Positions 1-14,100 of a stretch of 64,000 nt of DNA are shown piece by piece. The translations under genes were made by a program, and so were the position numbers. Positions within the stretch are counted from its first letter, which is position 1; each line of letters begins with the position of its first letter. The stretch is from the NCBI RefSeq assembly GCF_964199755.1, contig NC_133910.1:9233711-9297710 (forward strand), in the 5' to 3' direction. The notes beneath the pieces were generated by a model. That model ran no database searches and was not told the DNA's origin. It was given only the letters and a program-made list of their open reading frames with translations. This DNA comes from Larus michahellis. Lineage: Eukaryota > Chordata > Aves > Charadriiformes > Laridae.

Positions 1-305
1 TGTCCCTGGGCAGTGTTTGATAAGCCGTTCGGTGAAGAAATTTTTCCTAATTTCCCATCTAAACCTCCCCTGGCACAACTTGAGGACACTTCCTCTTGTC
101 CTATCATTTATTAATTTGGAGAAGAGACTGACCCCCACCTCACTACACCCTCCTTTCAGGGAGTTGTAGAGAGCAACAAGGTCTCCCCTCAGCCTCCTTT
201 TCTCCAGATTAAGCAATCCCAGTTCCCTCAGCTGCTCCTCATAAGACTTGTTCTCCAGACCCCTCACCAACTTCGTTAGGACACGCTCCACAATCTCAAT
301 GTCTA
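1..305 (-). mobile_element. CR1 LINE fragment (3' part), cut by the window edge
   Basis: The plus strand reads as the reverse complement of the CR1 3' region. It has the run from the 'aggtctcccctcagcctcc' block through 'ctgctcctcataagac' and 'ctccagacccctcacc' to 'gacacgctccacaatctc', all familiar from avian CR1. The 3' tail lies beyond the left edge, and the 5' side stops near 305, which fits the usual 5' truncation. Base differences from the consensus I remember suggest an old copy. CR1 is the main LINE of birds, so this supports the avian call. Confidence 0.9.
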
Positions 306-2599
306 CCGTGTGTTTCATCTCCAGGTGCGTTACCGACAGGTAAGATCTGTAAATGCTGGCCATTACAGTGGGCCAAAAAGCACGGCAAAAGTTGTTAATA
401 AGCAGGTATGCCAAGTGCGAAAGCAGGGCTGCATGTGGAGCAATCTAGCTTAGAGAATAGCAATTGCTTCATCATAAATAGCAACACATCACTTCAGCGT
501 AAGCCATGATTAATGCAATGCAGTCACAATGATTTTCACTCTGCCCCTCTTTTTGAGGTTCTCAGAAAACGTCCATCTCTCGCTGGCACGCGACAGGCCC
601 TGGTACAACCGTACAGTTGAAAACAAGAGGCTCAGACTGACAGAAGAACACGGTAAGGTCACAGTGTGACTGATCTGCAGGGATGGGGATGGAGGCCAAA
701 GCCACAACTCCCAACACATGTGATTGCTCCTCAAAACACACTTCAGTCAAACGTCATGTCCAGTAGAAATACGAGGGAAAACTAAGTAGTAGAACATGAT
801 TTACTGCATGAAAATTTGTCCGAACAAAGGATTTAAGAAGACTGTTCTCTGAAGGGAAAAAAAAAAAAGATAGCTGGAGGCACATAAGCAGCATTTGCAG
901 CCTGTCGATAGTGCACAGCTCCCAAGGAGAGGGACACCTCGTCACAGAGCACATCAGCAGTGGGCAGAGGCTCTGGATGTCACCCAGCGCTGCCGGCCCT
1001 CCAGGACAGAGGAGGTCCCAGGCACCCTGTGAAGAAGGGCACAGTATCCAGGCGTGATGGTGACTTCAGTGGGAAAGGGACAGCTCCGCAGCCACCACAG
1101 CTGCTTGCTTTGTATGTCCAAGTTATCTGCAAAGCTCTTCCCAACAGGCAACTTAAAACAAAAGCCAAATGTTTACACTTTCTATCTCTCACTCTCCAAA
1201 ACATTGTCTATGTGCCTTTTTCTTAACTGACACAGTTACTGCCCTGAATTCTCTTCCCTGATAAAAGAGAATGTCTTATGTAATTGAATTTTAATACCCA
1301 AATAACATTTTCGAAACGACTATGGCAAACTGAAATATAACAAAAAAAAAAAATATGTTCACTAAGCCCAAACACACAAGATGCCAGCAAACTGTTACAT
1401 CTTGTACCACACAGCCAGCTGTCCGGGCAGTATTCCTGGATTCCCAGCAGTAACCAGCTGTATTTACCACAGCGCTCCCCCTAGAGCACTGAGGAAAATC
1501 AGCCCAGGGTCTAGAAGCATGAAACTGCCCTGTCCCCTGCCCTGTCTGCATGAGGTTTCCTAAAAAGAAATAAAACGCTTACATTATTTACAGTTCTCAG
1601 GACACATAGCTATACTAGGAGATAATTCTCTTCCCAGGAATAAGGTCAATAATTTGCATTAGAGACCTCAGGATTTTTAAAGGGAGAAAATCAAATCAAT
1701 GTGAATGTAATTAAAAAAACAAGCAAACAAAACCCACAAACAGATATCAAGGACGCAAAATACACTTCAAAATAGAAAGAACAATATCAAGATTAAAATG
1801 GCATTTCCAGATGTGAGTTAAGCAACAATGAAGTCTTTTGACAATATCTCACTTCGTAATCATAAGAAATCCAGGCAGCTGGGCCAGGCCCCGCTGGCAC
1901 AGGAGATAACTTTAAAATTGAAGTTGCTTACACTTGCAAAATGCTGCCTGAGCACAGCCGTCTCTCTCTCTCTATTTGTAACCGCTTTTTAATACAATTA
2001 CCTGAAATTATTATTGTTAGATCTTAGATCTGATACCCTCCAAAGGTGAATGAACAACTTTTAAGTTCTCATGTCACTCTTCAATCACTCAAAACTTTCA
2101 GTTGTATTTGGAGTTTTGTAGTTTTAACTTTTGCTTTAAACGGTGATTTTAAATACAAGCAGGTGGATCCCATACGTATGCATGATCCACAGCTATATAA
2201 GCCAACGGATGGCAGAGATGCAGCCAGGCCTGTCATCCGCACAACACAGAGGTGGCCGGGGCGGATCTACACTCCTAAGGACGGTGCCTTCACCTTCCTG
2301 GGGAGTTTGCCATCCCAAGAAGCCAAGGGGCTGATGTAACCCTGTGTAGCAAGTTACAACTGAGTGAGGACACAGTGACTCAGTGTCCAGACATCATGGT
2401 TCAGAAGGTAGCCAAGTGCCTTCCTTGAGAGACCTGTTGGCTCTCTGGTTGGGGCCGGAGCAAAGCACACCACGCCTGCCCCACACGGGCTCCGCACTCT
2501 GCGGCGCACATGGGGACACCCGTGTTTCCTGAAGGGTAGCCACCCACATGATGGCCTTGTCCCCAGCACTTCCGCGGTGCTCAGGGACAAGGGCTCACG
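306..2599. other. Non-coding flank upstream of HSPA5
   Basis: AT-leaning sequence between two CR1 fragments. The open frames here are short, lack recognisable protein similarity and have no convincing splice context. A TATA-like 'tatataag' occurs near 2195 without CpG or other promoter context. If the CpG-rich block at 2780-2910 starts a minus-strand gene, this stretch would be its first intron. Otherwise it is intergenic. Confidence 0.5.
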
Positions 2600-2725
2600 G
2601 TGCCTGTCTGCGGGCTCAGGAGCGCGTGTTGACAGGTCATGTTGAGCTTCTCATCCACCAGCACCCCCAGATCTTTCTCCTCAGGGCTGTTCTCCAGCCA
2701 TTCTCTCTCAGCCTGGACCAGAGGG
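2600..2725 (-). mobile_element. CR1 LINE fragment
   Basis: A short antisense CR1 piece. The segment 'cttctcatccaccagcaccc' followed by 'ctcctcagggctgttctcc' and 'agccattctctctcagcctg' matches the CR1 ORF2 3' region that I know in chicken. It has no intact ends and is diverged. It sits just left of the CpG-rich block. Confidence 0.8.
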
Positions 2726-2779
2726 ATGTGTCCTCCCAGCCTGGGCCAGGCCCCGGCCATGGCTGCTGAGGGGCCACCG

Positions 2780-2930
2780 CCTCACCGTACCTCGCTCAGC
2801 GGATCCCGGGGCGCCCCAGGACAGGAGGCGTCGCGGGTGCGCGGCCGCCAGGGCCGACTACCCACAATGGCGGCTCCAGCCCCCCGGGCCGGTCACCATG
2901 GAAACTTCCAGAACGTCCCCCCCGTCCCGG
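2780..2930 (-). promoter_or_regulatory. CpG-rich possible divergent promoter with YY1-like and RFX-like sites
   Basis: A GC-rich block left of the HSPA5 promoter. It holds a YY1-like 'acaatggcggc' (2864-2874) and an RFX X-box-like 'gtcaccatggaaac' (2892-2905, one mismatch to GTNRCC-N2-RGYAAC). On the minus strand the text 'gagcgag|gtacggtgag' gives a good 5' splice site at 2790-2789. A short non-coding first exon of a minus-strand gene could therefore end at 2791. In human the gene beyond HSPA5 is GAPVD1, transcribed away from it, which is the natural candidate. No GAPVD1 coding sequence is in the window, so this is inference. Confidence 0.35.
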
Positions 2931-2954
2931 CCCCGCCGTGACGGCCGCCCCCAG

Positions 2955-3025
2955 CCAATAGGCTCGCTCCGCTTGGCTCAGGCTTCCCCGTTGATAGGCC
3001 CGCGCCGCCGGCGGGGTGAACCAAT
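2955..3025 (+). promoter_or_regulatory. Two upstream CCAAT boxes of HSPA5
   Basis: CCAAT pentamers at 2955-2959 and 3021-3025 on the plus strand, likely NF-Y sites. Neither is followed at the right distance by CCACG or CCAGC, so they are plain CCAAT boxes and not full ERSEs. With the three ERSE copies downstream they make five CCAAT boxes within 200 bases. Confidence 0.6.
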
Positions 3026-3079
3026 GGGGTGGCGGGAGGGGGGCGCGCGACGTATGTCAGAGGGACCGCCTGATTCTTG

Positions 3080-3098
3080 CCAATCACGGCAGGCCAGC
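3080..3098 (+). promoter_or_regulatory. ER stress response element, distal (ERSE-like)
   Basis: CCAAT (3080-3084), nine bases, then CCAGC (3094-3098). The ERSE consensus is CCAAT-N9-CCACG, bound by NF-Y with ATF6 or XBP1. This copy has one substitution in the second half-site, as the weaker copies of mammalian GRP78 promoters do. It is the most distal of three. Confidence 0.7.
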
Positions 3099-3112
3099 TT
3101 AGTAGCCGCCAA

Positions 3113-3131
3113 CCAATGGGAAGGCTCCAGC
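3113..3131 (+). promoter_or_regulatory. ER stress response element, middle (ERSE-like)
   Basis: CCAAT (3113-3117), nine bases, then CCAGC (3127-3131). It has the same CCAGC variant as the distal copy and starts 33 bases after it. Confidence 0.75.
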
Positions 3132-3144
3132 GAGGGCTCCGCAG

Positions 3145-3163
3145 CCAATGGCGAGTCTCCACG
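3145..3163 (+). promoter_or_regulatory. ER stress response element, proximal (perfect ERSE)
   Basis: CCAAT (3145-3149), nine bases, then CCACG (3159-3163): an exact ERSE. It ends 16 bases before the TATA box. As I remember the human GRP78 promoter, a perfect ERSE sits at about the same place. It should be the main ATF6/NF-Y site for induction by unfolded protein in the ER. Confidence 0.92.
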
Positions 3164-3179
3164 AAGGAGTAACGGAAGG

Positions 3180-3187
3180 TATATAAG
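3180..3187 (+). promoter_or_regulatory. TATA box of HSPA5
   Basis: 'tatataag' directly downstream of the ERSE array, in otherwise GC-rich sequence. It predicts a transcription start near 3210, about 180 bases before the start codon at 3390. Confidence 0.9.
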
Positions 3188-3247
3188 GGCGGGCGGCGCG
3201 GCCTGGCCCGCAGCAGCAGTCGGGGGTCTGGTGGTTGGTCACTGACG

Positions 3248-7086
<3,839 letters not shown>

Positions 7087-7391
7087 ATACTGCTGGCATC
7101 TCCGAATGTTGTGTGTGTATATATTGGACTCAGGAACACTTGTTTAAAATATTGAACTCTTAATTTGGAATGTAACTCTGAATCTTCACTCATGAGTGGA
7201 GCTGGAAATGCTAGCCCAAAGTGGCTGTATACTGCTTTTCGTTAGCAGTTGCTTGATGTCTGGGGAGGGAAGGGTAGCAGGGGGGGAGTGTAAATGCGCA
7301 ATGGGGTTAGAAGTATTGACAGCGGGAGTGTTCTATTTAACAGCTTGGTCATGCGAATTTGGTGTAGAACTTTTCTACCTGAAGTGACCAC

Positions 7392-7397
7392 AATAAA
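7392..7397 (+). terminator. HSPA5: Poly(A) signal of HSPA5
   Basis: AATAAA 306 bases after the stop codon, followed by a T- and GT-containing stretch. It gives a 3' UTR of about 330 nt. A second AATAAA at 7921-7926 could serve a longer transcript. Confidence 0.8.
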
Positions 7398-7419
7398 TTT
7401 GTTATTTACACTGGACTCT

Positions 7420-8380
7420 GTTCTAGCTTTGTTTTCCATGCCCTAGTTACAGCAGTGAGTGGAGAGGATTTGGATCAACTGCTCTCCCCTGGGAGGGGGG
7501 ACCTGATGGGGGAACCTGACCTCAGCCTGTTTGGTGCTGATGGACTCTCCTGGTCTGTGCTCAGTCTATTCTGGGTGCTGCAAACAGCTCCAGAGGCTTG
7601 GGATCTCGCAGAACTCCTGACAATTGCTGCACTAGAGCCTGTCCCTGGAGTGTGCTGACGCACTCAACCTCACTGCAGTTCTGCAGTGTAACGGCTCCTT
7701 ACAATGACGTGGGTAGCAAATGTCAATGATTGCTGAAGGGGATGCTCCCTCCTGGCTTGTACAGATCCTCTGAGGCTGTCAATCTGAGCTGACAGTGCAG
7801 GCTTCAATGCGAAGCACGTGAGGGAGAGGAGACTGGGCTTAACTGTAAATTCCTCCAGTATTAAAACTGTTGTTAGGGTCTCACATGAGACAACTGATCT
7901 GTGTCCTGAAGACTATACCTAATAAATGGTTTTGGTTTTTTAAAAAAATTGAAACAGTCATTTTACTGGGATCCTTACCCAATCCATGGGATTAGGTAAG
8001 AAACTGAACCGAGTACAGAAGCAGCTTTTGTGGCAGCTGCTCTAATACTGCCTTAAAACCAATCAGCACTCTTATTTTCCCTGGCATGGGAGATAATTCT
8101 TTCTGCTTTTCATTAGCTCCTTTTCAAAACAGTGCAAACTAAAAATCACATCATCCCTGCCAAAGCCTTTTTTCCAGCTGACACTGTGACTTTGTAGATA
8201 AAGTGTTTCTGTAGCCAACAGTATGTGTATTTCCTCCCGTGGGAAGCTGTCCAGGCACGGCACGAATCATTCCAGGAACCTGCAGTGACAGGGGCTGGGA
8301 ACAGTGTACCTGCCCTCTGCAGGGCTGCCTACAGCAAATGCACCAGTACCTCGGGGGCATATTAGCACAGCATCATCCAT
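7420..8380. other. Convergent intergenic gap between HSPA5 and RABEPK
   Basis: About 960 bases between the predicted poly(A) sites of two converging genes. I see no protein similarity, clear repeat or RNA gene. The AATAAA at 7921 is the only notable signal, and it suggests an alternative long HSPA5 3' end. Confidence 0.5.
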
Positions 8381-8397
8381 TTGAGGGCAAAAATTTG

Positions 8398-8403
8398 TTT
8401 ATT
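8398..8403 (-). terminator. RABEPK: Poly(A) signal of RABEPK
   Basis: TTTATT on the plus strand, that is AATAAA on the minus strand, 80 bases past the RABEPK stop. It gives a short 3' UTR of about 100 nt. Confidence 0.75.
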
Positions 8404-8482
8404 GGAAAGAAGAATTAATTTAATCCAACAGTACTATAAAAACTGCATAGAAAAGGCCGGTGCTGTGCAGACAGCCGCTCCG

Positions 8483-10972
8483 CTACTCGATCAGACTGAC
8501 CACACAGTCCCTGTATATCTCCCCCTGCGTGTCCATCCCACCAAATATTAACAGCAGATGCATGACCACAGCTTCAGCACACCCCTCCTCCTCACGGCTC
8601 CCCTGTTGGGGCTCAGCTGTGTCACCCGATGCCACAGTCCACTCTTGCCCAGCTTCACCTTCCCAGGTGGCAGCTCCCACGTCTCCGCTTGTCCCAGCCC
8701 GCCAGGGAATGACACACATGGCATGGTCCAGCCTCCCAGCAGGCAGAGGGGATTCAAACTGCAGGAGCGTCCACTGCTGCTTCTCTGCAGTGCAAAGACA
8801 CACATTCATGTCTTAAAAGTGCAGCTTCACAGGCTTAAAAAGCATGCTGAGACAGTGACGTCATTAACTACATTAGCTTTCAACATCATAGAGCATTTCG
8901 GCTTGTACTGGTGTAACTCCAGTGCAACAATAATGACTGCCAGGGGGATGACGCCCAGGAATTGAGGGGGGAATGCATTTTCCAGCAGACGCATTCCCCA
9001 TTCCCCAGCTGAGAGAAGTCTCCCTACCTATGTGATACTTGTACGTAGTATCCAGTGTCCCATCTGGACCTATTCCACCAAAAATGTACCAGTGGTCCTT
9101 AAACACAGCTGATGAGTGGGATGCCCGTCCTCCCGGGATGTCGCCAGTGGCTGGTATCTTAACCCATCTCATGTCATCTATTGGAAAAAAAGAACACATC
9201 TGTGGTTATGCATTACAAAAAACCTGCAAGTTTTGCTGGTTTAAACAAATAGGGTAATACTTCAAGCACTGAAGAAGTGATCTTTTAGAAAAAAGGCCCC
9301 CAAAATCAAAACACATCACACAACAGCTATTACTCCACAGTACCTATGTCCACACTTACTTATATCGATGCAGAACAGATCGTTGTAAAAAACATCACCA
9401 GCCAAACCTCCATGGACAAAGAGTTTGGTCCCGACTGCAACCACAACGTGTCCCTGCCGAGGAGAGGGAGGATCCCCATGAGTATCTGGCTGGGACCAGG
9501 TCAAGGTGGCTAAAAATGGGAGCACACATGAATTAGGAAGAAAACTCTGGAAGCTCTAAAACCAGTGACCCCAGGGCCCTGCTGAGGCTTCCTAAGGAAG
9601 CACCTCCAGTGGGGTCAGAGTTAATGCCACACCAAGCTTCCTGATGGAGCTCTGAGTGCTCTTTGGGTCACACAGTAGCGGGAAAGATTAATTCAAACTG
9701 GAAAGCAAACCCTTTCTTGTGCACACAGGGCTGCAAGGATGAACGGGACAGCTCTGGCAGTACACGAGCAGCACACGGCAATGCCATCAGGGAAAGGAAT
9801 CAGTTGTTGGGCAAATAGGACAAAACCATTCCCATCTCTCATGAGTTTCTCAGCCCAGAGCTTTACACTGCCATTTTGGCCCAAAGTCCCAGTGACTACA
9901 TAAAAATAAGTGCATGTCAACAGCAAGGAACATCCACCCATCCATTTAGACTTGTAGCCAAAGCAGGGGCCCAACATTTCCATGGCTTTGACTGAATCTG
10001 AGTCGCAGACCTCCTGTTCAGCAATGGACGGATTCCACCGTTTGACAGAACAACAATTCGTGCACCCAGAGGTACCTGTGTCAAACACGTGAAGCCGCTG
10101 GTCTTGGACCGGTTCTGCTCCTTTATCTCCCCCTCCGAACACGTACAGACAGTCTCCTACAGCTGCTGAGGAGGTGTGAAAGGTCCTGGGCAGCGGCTGC
10201 ACACCACTCACTTCAGGACTCTCCCAGGTTCCTATTTCTAAGACATTTGGTTAACAAAGTAATCAACAAGGTAACAGCAGCCAGGCTCCACTCCCCTTCC
10301 CGAGCGACAACCGCCATGGAAGCAGCTGCCCCCCGTCCCGGCACGGCTGCGTCCCCGCAGCTCTGCACCTGCAGCCCCGGTGGGGTGAGCACCGAGGCCG
10401 AGCCTGGAGGGGAGCCACGGTTGCCTGAGCCGCCCCTCGGGGACTCACCCGGGTCCAGCACCTGGACGCAGCTCCGGTTCCCCGCCGGGTGGGCGCCGCC
10501 GAAGACCCAGAGGCGCGGGGGGGAGGCGGCGGGCAGGAAGGTGGCGTGCTCGTAGCGAGGCCGCAGCCCGCTCCAGCCGGCGGCGGCCCAGCGGTGCGCG
10601 CCTGCGGGCGGCGGAGAGCGCGGTCGGTAGCGGTCCGGCGGCCCCGCGCCCCCGCCGCCCCCCGGCCCGGCCCGGCCCAGCCCTCACCCAGCTCCACGAA
10701 GTGGGCGTCCGCGAAGGCGGCGGCGGGGTCGGCGCCGCCCAAGAGGAGGACGCGGCCGGTCCCGCCGCCCGGCAGGAAGAGGCAGCCATGGCCCACGCGC
10801 CCGCAGGGCCGGTCCCCGCGCGGCGACAGCCGGTACCTGCGGGAAGCGAGAGCAGCGCTCAGCCACGGCGGGGCGAGATGTGCCAGGCCGGGCCGCGCTC
10901 CCCCCCCGCTCACCACTTGCCCGGCTGCGGGCGGCGCCCCGGCTCCAGCAGCGGCAGCGCCCGTGGGCCCAT
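8483..10972 (-). CDS. RABEPK: Rab9 effector protein with kelch motifs (p40)
   Basis: A kelch beta-propeller protein that binds GTP-loaded Rab9 and takes part in endosome-to-trans-Golgi return of mannose-6-phosphate receptors. Seven coding exons in transcript order: 10972-10914, 10836-10688, 10601-10449, 10237-10076, 9509-9360, 9177-9028, 8784-8483. They join in frame to 374 residues, against 372 in human. The N-terminus ([12 protein letters not shown]) matches the LPVLEPG of the human protein. Kelch blades are seen as repeated glycine pairs: [49 protein letters not shown] and [20 protein letters not shown] and [12 protein letters not shown] are strongly conserved. The stretch before the last blade is low in complexity and diverged, as it is in mammals. 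Converges on HSPA5 and shares a promoter gap with PPP6C. Confidence 0.97.
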
Positions 10973-11151
10973 GGCGGGCCGGGCCGGGCCGCGCCACGCC
11001 GCGCTCAACGGACGCAGCCCCAGGCGGAAGCGGCTCTCGCCTTCCGTCCCGCGCCCGCCGGAAGTCCCGCCGGCTTCCGCTGGCGTCGGCGGCCCGCGCC
11101 GCTCCCCGGAAGTGCCGGGACCCGCTTCCGGCTCCGAGCCGCCGTCCCAAG
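10973..11151. promoter_or_regulatory. Bidirectional CpG promoter of RABEPK and PPP6C
   Basis: Only 179 bases separate the two start codons. The gap is GC-rich, has no TATA box and holds two exact ETS/GABPA sites CCGGAAGT (11058-11065 and 11106-11113), with further GGAA cores in both orientations. A YY1-like AAGATGGCGCC overlaps the PPP6C start codon. The same head-to-head arrangement exists in human, so the shared promoter is old. Confidence 0.85.
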
Positions 11152-14100
11152 ATGGCGCCGCTGGACCTGGACAAGTACGTGGAGATCGCGCGGCTCTGCA
11201 AGTACCTGCCCGAGAACGACCTCAAGGTGCGGCCGCGGCGGGCGGCGGGCGGCGGGGCGGGGGCGCGGGGCGGGCCCGGGGCCGGCGCTGACCCGCTCCT
11301 CTCCCGCAGCGCCTCTGCGACTATGTGTGCGACCTGCTGCTGGAGGAGTCCAACGTCCAGCCCGTCTCCACGCCCGTCACCGTCTGCGGGGACATCCACG
11401 GGCAGGTAACGGGTGGCGGCCCCGCCGGCAGACCGCAGGGCCGCCCTGCTTCGCCCGCCCGGGCCGTGCCCGGCCCCGGTGCCTGCCGGTGCCCGCCGCC
11501 CTCACGTCTCTGCTTCCCTCCGCAGTTCTACGATCTGTGCGAGCTGTTCCGGACCGGCGGGCAGGTCCCCGACACCAACTACATCTTCATGGTACGTGCG
11601 GGCTGCGCTTGCCCCGCTCGCTCGCTGGGTGTTTAAAAATTAGCTTAAAATTTAATTCCTGGTATAGTTATTGAGTTTCACTTTGCCAGTGAGTGCTGTG
11701 TTTGCTTTTGCTGTTTGGTTATGGCGTACGGGTTTTATTTTGTTGAGTGTTATTATTTGGTTTTGCTGAGGGTTGGGGTTCTTCAGCCTGGAGAAGGCTC
11801 CGGGGAGACCTTTGAGCCCCTTCCCGTCCCTAAAGGGGGTCTAGGAAAGCTGGGGAGGGACTCTGGATCAGGGAGGGGAGCCACGGGACCAGAGGGAATG
11901 GTTTTAAACTGGAAGAGAGGGGATTTAGATGAGATATTAGGAAGAAATTCTTTGCTGTGAGGGTGGTGAGTCCCTGGCCCGGGTTGCCCAGAGAAGCTGT
12001 GGCTGCCCCATCCCTGGAGGGGTTCAAGGCCAGGCTGGACGGGGCTTGGAGCAACCTGGGCTGGTGGGAGGTGTCCCTGCCCAGGGCAGGGGGTGGCACT
12101 GGGTGGGCTTTAAGATCCCTTCCAACTCTAACCATTCTGCGAGTAAAGCACGAGTTACTGGTGTACAGCAACAGAGGAGGAGGAGTGCGGTGCCAGCCTG
12201 GCTGAGCTGTGCCGTGGCGCAGCAGCACGTGGCCGTAGCGCAGGCTGTCCCCAGGGCCCATCAGGTCGTGTGTCAGGGCAGCTCCGGGTGAGTGCGGTGG
12301 CCAGTTCGAAGCTGAAACTCCGAGTGACCAAAGAACATGTTCTTATAGATCCAAGCAGATCCTAGCTTCCCTTCAGCGTTAGGTTGTCTTTATGCACTGT
12401 GAGAAATTTAAAATGGATGTATCGCTTTGTATTTTTCCATTTGACTGTTTCTGCATTTACAAATATTTCTTTGACTTGCAGGGTGACTTTGTAGATAGAG
12501 GTTATTATAGTCTTGAGACTTTCACTTACCTTCTTGCACTAAAAGCTAAGTGGCCTGATCGTATCACACTGTTACGGGGCAATCATGAAAGCAGGCAGAT
12601 AACACAAGTGTATGGATTTTATGGTAAGTTTTTATCCAAACAATTTCTGAATGGGGGTAACGCGTAACAAATGAGTCCGGAATCTTTCCCTTGGGAGACC
12701 TGTTATGATTGCGGCACCACCGGGGCCTTTCCTGGGACTGGGCGGGAAGTGGGCTCAGTGGAACTTCGGTGTTATCATTTGTTAACGTGACCATTGTGGT
12801 CCTGAAGTAGGACGTGTTTTAGTCCAGATCTCGCTGTTCTTTTCCTCCAGCATCTGGGTTTTCTCTTTGTTTTTTGGTGCCACATTCCATTTCCAAGACA
12901 GAGTCAGAGCATGTATTTATACAGAATGTGCTTTGGGATCTTGTAGCGAAAGGTTCTACACAAAATCATAATGTTACTGTAATTACCCTTAAGTTTCAGT
13001 GTAACTAAAAATCAGTGTCACAGGTAGAGTTTGCTGTGGAGGTCATTTATTGTCAACCGTGAGCATCTGGGAAAATGCCACCGGCAAGAAATAAGCAGCA
13101 GAACAACTGTTTGAAAAATTGAGGGAATTAAATTGCTTGGAAACTTCTTTGTTGTTGTGTGAGGCTTTGATAAAACCTGAGGAAATCCTGGAAAGTGTCC
13201 AACACCTGCCTCAAAGAATATGGTCTGTAACATACTTTCTTTTGGATAATGTGTCAACAAGAGCAACTACAAATGTTCACAGGTCGCTTAAGAAACGCCT
13301 GCCCGTCAGGTTTATTGCCACCTTTGTGTAGCTTTAAACAAAGCTACTGTAACTCCCGTTTGTGGTAAGAATTATCTTCCGCTAGCCCTGGCCGGTTCAT
13401 GCTTTCTGCCTCAATTTTCCTGTATAAAACTTGCTCATTTAAGCTCTGGTCTGGTCAAGAGCCAGCTCCCGGCCGGCCAGTGGTGGGAAGCAGCGAAAGC
13501 ATCGCCAGCCACGTTGCATGAGACGCTGCGTTCTCTGCACCGCTGGTGTGTCGCTCGCTGAGCAGAGGCCAGCGGGTACGACCCTGGGCATCCCACCCAC
13601 TGCCCAGCCCGGCTCCTGGTGGGGGGTTTGTTACACGTCTGATTGCTGAGTTGTGCTGCGTTTGCCTCTGATCTTACTGTCTGAATGCCTCTCATCCATT
13701 AAGAAGAAAAAAAATTCTCTGTTTAACAGATGAGTGCCAAACCAAATACGGAAATGCTAATGCTTGGAGATACTGTACCAAAGTCTTTGACATGCTCACA
13801 ATAGCAGCTGTAAGTGTAAACACCACATTACAAAAATACGAGTAGATTGTCTAAATGCGACTGCTAGAATTAGTGACCTTTCAGGGTCACACTGGTAGCA
13901 TTCTGGGCTGGATTAAAATATTGAGTGTTTTGCACACGTGTCTCTCTTTCTCCAGTTAATAGATGAGCAGATTCTCTGTGTCCATGGTGGCCTCTCTCCA
14001 GACATCAAGACACTCGATCAAATTCGAACCATTGAACGTAATCAGGAAATTCCTCACAAAGGCGCTTTCTGTGACCTGGTTTGGTCTGATCCAGAAGATG

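Noticed and set aside
2046-2339. A 97-codon plus-strand open frame upstream of HSPA5.
   Set aside because: No similarity recognised, no promoter or splice context, and it lies in repeat-flanked non-coding DNA.
10263-11674. Several very long open frames on both strands around the RABEPK-PPP6C promoter.
   Set aside because: They arise from GC-rich, stop-poor sequence and overlap the true first exons of both genes in other frames.
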